Shown: positions 58,653-64,000 of the stretch, in pieces
Position numbering within the stretch: the stretch's first letter is position 1
Layout of the letters: each line of letters starts with the position of its first letter
DNA from: an uncultured Collinsella sp.
Lineage (GTDB): Bacteria > Actinomycetota > Coriobacteriia > Coriobacteriales > Coriobacteriaceae
Assembly (NCBI GenBank): GCA_902490305.1
Contig: CABUDI010000006.1
Coordinates: 29,465-93,464, forward strand
Length of the DNA stretch: 64,000 nt
Direction: 5' to 3'
Translations under genes and position numbers: made by a program
Notes under the pieces: generated by a model
The model's input: the letters and a program-made list of their open reading frames with translations, nothing else
Databases searched by the model: none
Told to the model about the DNA's origin: nothing

Positions 58653-59849
58653 ATGAGTCAGGCAAGGCAAGACGGCATCACGCTCAGGCAGTGGCTCCCG
58701 CTCGTCGGGCTCACCTGCTGTGCGTTCGTGTTCAACACGTCGGAGTTTATGCCCATCGGCCTTTTGACTGATATCGCCGCGTCGTTCTCGCTCACCGAGG
58801 CCCAGGCGGGCATCATGATCTCGGTCTATGCCTGGGGCGTCATGCTGCTGTCGTTGCCGCTCATGGTGTTCGCTTCGCGTTTCGAGTTCAAGCGGATGCT
58901 GCTGGGCGTGCTCGCCGTGTTCTCGCTGGGCCAGTTCCTGTCCGCCTTGGCACCGACCTATCCCATCTTAGTCTGCGCGCGCCTGGTGGTTGCCTGCGCG
59001 CACGCCGTGTTCTGGTCGGTCGCCTCGATCATGGCGTCGCGCCTGGTTGACACACGCCACGGGGCGCTCGCTATCAGCATGATCGCCACGGGCTCTTCCA
59101 TCGCACAGATCTTTGGCCTGCCGCTCGGTCGCGCCATTGGCTTGGCCGTGGGCTGGCGCATGACGTTTGCCGTGGTCGGAGCGCTGTCTGCTGTCGCGGT
59201 CGTCTACCAGGCCACGGTGTTCCCTGCCATGCCAGCGGGCGAGCGTTTTACGCTCAAGCAGCTGCCCGAGCTGCTCAAGAACCCGTTCCTCATCGCGCTC
59301 TACGCAGTCACGGTCTTCATGGCGACCGGCTATTACGCAAGCTACAGCTATATCGAGCCCTTCCTGGCGCAGGTCGCGCACGTCGATGCGGGCGCCATCA
59401 CCATGACGCTGACGGCGTTTGGCTGTTCCGGCTTGGTGGGCAGCTGGCTGTTCAGCCGCCTGTTCGACGGGCACCGTTTTCCGTTCCTTGCTATCACGCT
59501 CTCCGGCGTGCCGGTGGCCCTGCTGCTCATGGGGCCGGCCGCATCGTCGCTCGTGACAGTGCTTGCCGTCTGCGCACTGTGGGGCTGCTGCGCCACGGCC
59601 TTCAATGTGGCGTTCCAGGCCGAGCTCATCAAGCACACGCCGGCAGATTCGTCAGCCGTCGCCATGTCGATCTTCTCGGGCCTGTTTAACCTCGGTATTG
59701 GCACGGGCACCGCAATCGGCGGCGCCGTGGTTTCGGGTCCCGGTATCGCTTGGATCGGCTTCGCGGGCGGGGCGATTGCCGTCGTGGGCGTCATCCTCGC
59801 CATCACCGTGCTGTTTCCGGCCATCCGCCGCGCCAAGCCCGTCGCCTAA
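58653..59849 (+). CDS. MFS transporter (SotB/DHA1-like sugar or drug efflux)
   Basis: A 398-residue protein with twelve hydrophobic segments. The first helix carries NTSEFMPIGLLTDIA, typical of the SotB/YdhP/AraJ group; RLVVACAHAVFWSVASIMAS and ATGSSIAQIFGLPLGRAIG correspond to the conserved helices 4 and 5. This group exports arabinose/IPTG-like sugars or drugs by proton antiport; the substrate is not clear. GGAG 9 bases before ATG 58653; TTG 58638 is in frame but overlaps that site. Confidence 0.85.
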   Translation: MSQARQDGITLRQWLPLVGLTCCAFVFNTSEFMPIGLLTDIAASFSLTEAQAGIMISVYAWGVMLLSLPLMVFASRFEFKRMLLGVLAVFSLGQFLSALAPTYPILVCARLVVACAHAVFWSVASIMASRLVDTRHGALAISMIATGSSIAQIFGLPLGRAIGLAVGWRMTFAVVGALSAVAVVYQATVFPAMPAGERFTLKQLPELLKNPFLIALYAVTVFMATGYYASYSYIEPFLAQVAHVDAGAITMTLTAFGCSGLVGSWLFSRLFDGHRFPFLAITLSGVPVALLLMGPAASSLVTVLAVCALWGCCATAFNVAFQAELIKHTPADSSAVAMSIFSGLFNLGIGTGTAIGGAVVSGPGIAWIGFAGGAIAVVGVILAITVLFPAIRRAKPVA

Positions 59850-59864
59850 TCACGTCCCCTCATC

Positions 59865-59931
59865 AGTTGCGGTGGAATAGTTCCTGTTTAAGGCTTCTGA
59901 AGGCCCAGACAGGAACTATTCCACCGCAACT
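59865..59931. repeat. TTGCGGTG-arm hairpin, copy 3
   Basis: Bases 59865-59887 and 59909-59931 are perfect 23-base inverted copies (AGTTGCGGTGGAATAG..., ...CTATTCCACCGCAACT) with a 21-base loop. It begins 15 bases after the MFS stop. Confidence 0.85.
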
Positions 59932-60002
59932 TATGTTGGGGGAGAGGATACAAGCTGGGCATACAATGGATGTCGTTGTGTTGAGCTTACCGGGAGGTTG
60001 CT

Positions 60003-61379
60003 ATGTGGGCATACGAGACGACGTTCTATCAGATCTATCCGCTGGGCTTTTGCGGGGCTCCGCGCGAAAACGCCGCACCCGTTGCCGAGGACGAGCTTGC
60101 CCAGGCCGTCAACGTTGCTCCTAACCCCGATGCTCCCATTATGAAAATCGCCAAGTGGGCCGACTACATGCAGGAACTCGGCGTTGGCGCTGTGCTCATC
60201 AACCCACCGCTCGAATCTGATAGCCACAGCTACGATACACGCAGCCTGCGCCATATCGACCGTCGCCTGGGTGGGGACGCCGACTTTGCCGCCGTATGCG
60301 ACACGCTGCATGCCCATGGCATCCGCGTGGTGCTCGATGCCGTCTTCAACCACGTCGGCCGCGGTTTTTGGGCCTTCCGCGATGTGCAGGAGCGCAAGTG
60401 GGACTCGCCGTACAAGGACTGGTTCCACATTAGCTTTGACGGCGATTCCTGCTATGGCGATGGCTTTTGGTACGAGGGCTGGGAAGGCCATTTTGAGCTT
60501 GTGAAGCTCAACCTGCAAAATCCCGCTGTGGTCGATTACCTGCTCGAGTCCGTGCGCCGCTGGGCCGAGGTCTTTGGCGTCGACGGCCTGCGCCTGGACG
60601 TTGCCTATATGCTCGACCGCGACTTTATGCGCCGCCTGCACGCCTTTACCCGTGAGCTCAAGCCCGACTTTGTGCTGATCGGCGAGACGCTCCACGGCGA
60701 CTACAACCAAATCGTCAACGACGAGATGCTCGACTCCTGCACCAACTACGAGTGCTACAAGGGCCTGTACTCCAGCTTTAACTCGGTCAACATGTTCGAG
60801 ATCGCCCATTCGCTGCACCGCCAGTTTGGCGGCGATCCGTGGTGCATCTACCGCGGCAAACATCTGCTGTCGTTTGTCGACAACCACGATGTGCCGCGCC
60901 TGGCAAGTATCCTCACCGACAAGTCGTGTCTGCGTCCCGCCTACGGCATGCTCTTTGGCATGCCGGGCATCCCGTGCGTCTACTATGGCAGCGAGTGGGG
61001 AATTGCCGGCGAAAAGGGTGGCCCCGATGGCGACTGGGCGCTGCGACCTGCGCTCAATGAGCCTGCGCCCAACGAGCTGACGGCGTTCATCACGCAGCTT
61101 GCGCACCTTCGCTCGGCCGACGACGCGGCTGCCCGTGCTCTCAACTACGGTGCCTATCGCAACGTGGTGATCCAGAATAAGCAGCTGCTGTTCGAACGCG
61201 CTTGTGACGGTGCGACGGTGCTCGTGGCGGTGAACGCCGTGGACGAGCCTTACACCTTTGGCACCGGCGAGCTCAACGGCTCCTTTGTCGATCTGCTTGC
61301 CGACGATGCGCCCACGGTCGAGCTGACGGGCACCCTTGAGCTTGCACCCTACGAGGTGCGTTATCTGCTGAGGGCCTAG
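60003..61379 (+). CDS. Glycoside hydrolase family 13 (alpha-amylase-like)
   Basis: A 458-residue cytoplasmic enzyme. The four GH13 regions are visible: DAVFNHVG, GLRLDVAYML (nucleophile Asp), LIGETLHG (acid/base Glu) and FVDNHDVPR. The N-terminus MWAYETTFYQIYPLGF is typical of small cyclomaltodextrinase-like members. No signal peptide, so it acts on imported maltodextrins. GGGAGG lies 5 bases before the ATG. The glycosylase gene follows after 3 bases. Confidence 0.9.
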   Translation: MWAYETTFYQIYPLGFCGAPRENAAPVAEDELAQAVNVAPNPDAPIMKIAKWADYMQELGVGAVLINPPLESDSHSYDTRSLRHIDRRLGGDADFAAVCDTLHAHGIRVVLDAVFNHVGRGFWAFRDVQERKWDSPYKDWFHISFDGDSCYGDGFWYEGWEGHFELVKLNLQNPAVVDYLLESVRRWAEVFGVDGLRLDVAYMLDRDFMRRLHAFTRELKPDFVLIGETLHGDYNQIVNDEMLDSCTNYECYKGLYSSFNSVNMFEIAHSLHRQFGGDPWCIYRGKHLLSFVDNHDVPRLASILTDKSCLRPAYGMLFGMPGIPCVYYGSEWGIAGEKGGPDGDWALRPALNEPAPNELTAFITQLAHLRSADDAAARALNYGAYRNVVIQNKQLLFERACDGATVLVAVNAVDEPYTFGTGELNGSFVDLLADDAPTVELTGTLELAPYEVRYLLRA

Positions 61380-61382
61380 GCC

Positions 61383-61952
61383 ATGGCAGCGTCTGACGAG
61401 GGCTATCAACATATTGAGCATGGGTTTGAGCCTGTGTTCGACCAGCACTCGCGCGTTTTGGTGCTGGGGTCGTTTCCCTCGGTGCTTTCGCGCGCCAATG
61501 CCTTTTATTACGGCAACCCTCAGAATCGCTTTTGGCGCGTGATGGCCGCGTGCCTCGGTGCGCCTGTTCCGCCCAACGAGGGCGATCCTTTGGCAAGCGG
61601 TGAGCCCGCGATGCTCGATGCCTCCATTGCCGCCAAGCGGGCCATGCTGCTGAACGGCGGCGTGGCCCTGTGGGATGCAATCGAGAGCTGCGACATTAAG
61701 GGCTCGAGCGACGCGAGCATCCGCAACGTTGTGCCGGCACATATCGAGCGCATTACCGATGCCGCGTCGATCGAGGTCGTTGTCTGTAACGGCGGTACGG
61801 CAGGGCGACTCTACAAACGCTACTTGCAAGATCGGACGGGGTTGCCTGCCGTCGTCCTGCCCTCGACAAGTCCTGCCAATGCCGCCTGGCGCCTGGAGCG
61901 GCTTGTTGAGCGGTGGAGCGGCGCCGCTGATTGGCAGGCTTTTTCGATTTAG
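61383..61952 (+). CDS. DNA-deoxyinosine glycosylase (UDG family 6)
   Basis: A 189-residue member of the uracil-DNA glycosylase superfamily. The N-terminal VLVLGSFPSVLSRANAFYYG with NPQNRFWRVM and the C-terminal LPSTSPANA are those of the hypoxanthine-DNA glycosylase group, which removes deaminated adenine. ATG 3 bases after the amylase stop, so it is in the same message, though the functions differ. Its end overlaps the convergent next gene by 4 bases. Confidence 0.85.
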   Translation: MAASDEGYQHIEHGFEPVFDQHSRVLVLGSFPSVLSRANAFYYGNPQNRFWRVMAACLGAPVPPNEGDPLASGEPAMLDASIAAKRAMLLNGGVALWDAIESCDIKGSSDASIRNVVPAHIERITDAASIEVVVCNGGTAGRLYKRYLQDRTGLPAVVLPSTSPANAAWRLERLVERWSGAADWQAFSI

Positions 61953-62605
61953 CAGTTTGAGTGCTCGGCAAGATGCCTCATAACGGCGTGCCAGATCGGT
62001 GTGGGCAGTGCAGACGTGGCGCGCACCATGCCGTCGGTGTCGACGCCACCCGTTGCGGCACCACCGAGCTTTTGCGCGTGTTCGACGGAACATCCCATGC
62101 GAACGGCGCCCACGAGCTTGTCCATGGCCTCAGAAAACGGTCGCCGCAAGAGTCCCATGCGCGGGGAGCGACGAAGCGCCGCAATGCCGCTGCCGGCGCA
62201 GATGGCAACGCCGCCACACCACAATTGGCCATGGCGCTCACATGCCTTGTGCAGGCGAACGGCGGTCCCACGCGCCTGCTCAGTGCCCTCTTGTGCGGCT
62301 CGAATCGCGACATAGACGCGCGTTCCCGTACCGCCAAAGCGCTCAAGCGCCTGCTCGATGGCTGTCAACGTCTCATCGTCAGCCACATCTTCAATGGCCA
62401 GCACGATGCCATCGGCAACGCTGCCGGCGTCATTTGCCTTCAAGTCGACCGGGCGGGGGAGTGCGGTGCCGGAAAGTTGAGCATAGGCGGCGATGGCATT
62501 CTGCAGGTCCCAGAGCAAAAAATCAAGATCGGCGCTATTGGGAATACTGATATACGCAACGGTGTGCAGTGTTTTTGGTACGTCGCCGCGCGCGGTCGTC
62601 TCCAT
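61949..62605 (-). CDS. Hypothetical protein
   Basis: A 218-residue soluble protein that I do not recognise. It begins METTARGDVPKTLHTVAYIS, with an alternating hydrophobic pattern suggesting an alpha/beta fold (TVAYISI, DGIVLAIEDV, TRVYVAIRAA, CGGVAICAGSG). The Gly-rich GGVAICAGSGIAALRRSPRM piece and a Cys-containing C-terminus are the only marked features. No signal peptide or membrane segment. GGAGAT is the ribosome site. It is convergent with the glycosylase gene and divergent from the aminotransferase. Codon use fits a real gene. Confidence 0.65.
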   Translation of the reverse strand: METTARGDVPKTLHTVAYISIPNSADLDFLLWDLQNAIAAYAQLSGTALPRPVDLKANDAGSVADGIVLAIEDVADDETLTAIEQALERFGGTGTRVYVAIRAAQEGTEQARGTAVRLHKACERHGQLWCGGVAICAGSGIAALRRSPRMGLLRRPFSEAMDKLVGAVRMGCSVEHAQKLGGAATGGVDTDGMVRATSALPTPIWHAVMRHLAEHSNC

Positions 62606-62698
62606 GCCATCTCCTTTCCGGCTCGTTTCCGTTTAGGTTACACCGTCTGGTGGCGCCCCGCCGCGCTATCCTAGTGCAACCCTTACGAAAGGAACGCC

Positions 62699-63835
62699 AT
62701 GCGTCTGCCCATGAATACCTCGCTTGCCACGCTCAAGCCCTCCGGTATCCGCCGGATCAACGCGCTCGCCGCCCAGCACCCGGGGTGCATCGCGCTTGCG
62801 CTTGGCGAGCCCGATTTTCCCACGCCCGATGTGATTAGTGCCGAGGTGACCGCCGCACTGGACCGCGGTGACACGCACTATCCGCCCAACAACGGTCGCC
62901 CCGCCCTGCGTGAGGCGTTATCTGCCTACATGGGGGACGCGGGCCTTACGTTTTCGGCCGACGAGGTCATCCTGACCGACGGCGCGACCGAGGCCCTGTC
63001 GGCAACATTCATGGCCATGCTCAACCCCGGCGACGAGGTCATTATCCCCACGCCGGCCTTTGGCCTGTACGAGAGCATCGTCGTGGCCAACCACGCCAAA
63101 GCGGTCTTTTTGGATACGGAGCCTGCGCAATTTCAGATTGACGAGGATGCGCTTCGTGCTTGCGTGACGCCGGCGACCAAGGCCATCGTCATCTGCTCGC
63201 CCAACAACCCCACGGGCTGCATCCTCAACGCAGCATCGCTCGACGCCGTGGCACACGTGGCGGAGCAGACGGGCATCTACGTGATCTGCGACGACGTATA
63301 CAACCGCCTGGTCTACGTGGACGGCTACGAGCGCTTTGCCCAGCGCCACCCGGAGCTTCGTGAGCAGACGGTAGTCATCGAGAGCTTCTCCAAGCCCTGG
63401 GCTATGACCGGCTGGCGCCTGGGCTGGCTCGCAGCGGCAACCCCCGTCATCGCCGAGATCGCAAAGGCCCACCAATACTTAGTATCGAGTGCTGTCTCCT
63501 TCGAAATGGACGCCGCAGCCCGAGCCCTCACCGTCGACCCAACCCCCATGCTAAAAGTCTACCGAGCCCGCCGCGAGCGCGTACTCGAAGCCTTAAACGC
63601 CATGGGCCTCGACGTAGTAGAGCCCGCAGGAGCCTTCTACACTTTCCCGAGCATCAAAAAGTTCGGCCTAACAAGTGAGGACTTCTGCATCAAAGCCATC
63701 AAAGAGGCAAACGTAGCCCTAGTCCCGGGAGACTGCTTCGGAACCGAAGGCCACATCCGCCTCAGCTACTGCGTTTCCGACAAAGATCTGGACGAAGGCC
63801 TAAATCGCCTGTCCACCTTCATTTCAACCTTATAG
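62699..63835 (+). CDS. Pyridoxal-phosphate aminotransferase, class I/II
   Basis: A 378-residue aminotransferase of the PatA/AspC type. Visible: GEPDFPTPDVI, TDGATEALSATFMAMLNPGD, SPNNPTGCIL, the PLP-aspartate region VICDDVYNRLVY, the PLP lysine in SFSKPWAMTGWRLGW and the substrate Arg in GHIRLSYC. The substrate (aspartate, aromatic or acetyl-diaminopimelate type) is open. GAAAGGA precedes the ATG. Odd: from about 63470 to the stop the codons change sharply to CTA, TTA, GTA, CGA, CCA and GGA, which are rare in the first two thirds and in the neighbours. Confidence 0.9.
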   Translation: MRLPMNTSLATLKPSGIRRINALAAQHPGCIALALGEPDFPTPDVISAEVTAALDRGDTHYPPNNGRPALREALSAYMGDAGLTFSADEVILTDGATEALSATFMAMLNPGDEVIIPTPAFGLYESIVVANHAKAVFLDTEPAQFQIDEDALRACVTPATKAIVICSPNNPTGCILNAASLDAVAHVAEQTGIYVICDDVYNRLVYVDGYERFAQRHPELREQTVVIESFSKPWAMTGWRLGWLAAATPVIAEIAKAHQYLVSSAVSFEMDAAARALTVDPTPMLKVYRARRERVLEALNAMGLDVVEPAGAFYTFPSIKKFGLTSEDFCIKAIKEANVALVPGDCFGTEGHIRLSYCVSDKDLDEGLNRLSTFISTL

Positions 63836-63983
63836 CCCAACGGGACGCAACACATCAGCCCACCGACCCAAGCATTATGAGTGGGGGCGTCAGCCAGCGA
63901 AAACCCGGGCTGCCCAAAGTCAACGCAGGCACGCGCCGCCGAAGGCCAGGCGCAAGGTTTTCGTAGATTCCGCACGAGCCGAA

Positions 63984-64000
63984 GAGCACTTAATGTGCTC
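63984..64000. repeat. Left part of a hairpin cut by the window end
   Basis: GAGCAC-TTAAT-GTGCTC is a 6-bp stem at the last bases; the sequence before it (GCACGAGCCGAA) would have its partner outside the window. It resembles in form the apex of the long hairpin at 33749-33850. The rest of 63836-63983 has no gene I can support. Confidence 0.4.

Overview
The window is a GC-rich chromosomal segment from an actinobacterium. The gene set and order (DisA, ClpC, a Veg-like gene beside ispE, YacP, a lysyl-tRNA synthetase with an extra tRNA-binding domain, a FeoA-FeoB fusion, an LAxTG-type cell-wall anchor and many hairpin repeats between genes) point to the Coriobacteriia, probably Collinsella or a close relative. 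This assignment is inference from gene content; no database was searched.

Layout, left to right. Bases 1-1498 are the end of an arginine biosynthesis operon (argB tail, argD). Bases 1499-2200 hold a small element with terminal inverted repeats, a tandem repeat built from tRNA ends and terminators, and tRNA-Val. Bases 2372-9895 carry asnB and then a cell-wall and nucleotide-hygiene cluster (murE, a HAD phosphatase, murI, rph, rdgB, dtd). Next come veg-ispE, tRNA-Pro, tatA, greA and lysS. After a ThrE-type exporter and a small membrane protein lies a 1479-residue 2-hydroxyacyl-CoA dehydratase/activase-type protein with a TetR regulator and a matching palindrome in front of it. Then come clpC, pepD, a hipBA toxin-antitoxin pair and mntP under a yybP-ykoY (Mn2+) riboswitch.

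Bases 29993-35524 form a conserved block disA-ispD-ispF-cysS-rlmB-yacP (c-di-AMP synthesis, isoprenoid precursors, translation, RNA modification). A second HipA-like gene, fused to an N-terminal helix-turn-helix, follows with a 22-bp inverted repeat at its promoter. The next part is a translation block: tRNA-Thr, then hairpin arrays, then tRNA-Tyr, tRNA-Thr, tRNA-Met, tuf, rpmG, tRNA-Trp, secE, nusG, rplK and rplA. It resembles the tRNA-tufB-secE-nusG-rplKA order of E. coli, but rplJ and rplL do not follow.

The last third (42.5-64 kb) is mostly transport and metabolism. It has a cytoplasmic ParB-like/BMP fusion coupled to a phosphoesterase, an MscS channel, a wall-anchored 5'-nucleotidase, a TrpXYZ-type ABC importer next to a WYL regulator, asnS, an EIIA-Glc protein, an alpha/beta hydrolase, feoAB, an MFS exporter, a GH13 amylase, a deoxyinosine glycosylase, a hypothetical protein and a PLP aminotransferase.

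The most unusual feature is the amount of structured non-coding DNA: six hairpins sharing a GGGACAG loop, three hairpins with TTGCGGTG arms, an 80-bp and a 62-bp tandem hairpin array, a nested cruciform, a 184-bp tandem repeat and a MITE-like element. Coordinates and pairings were worked out by eye.
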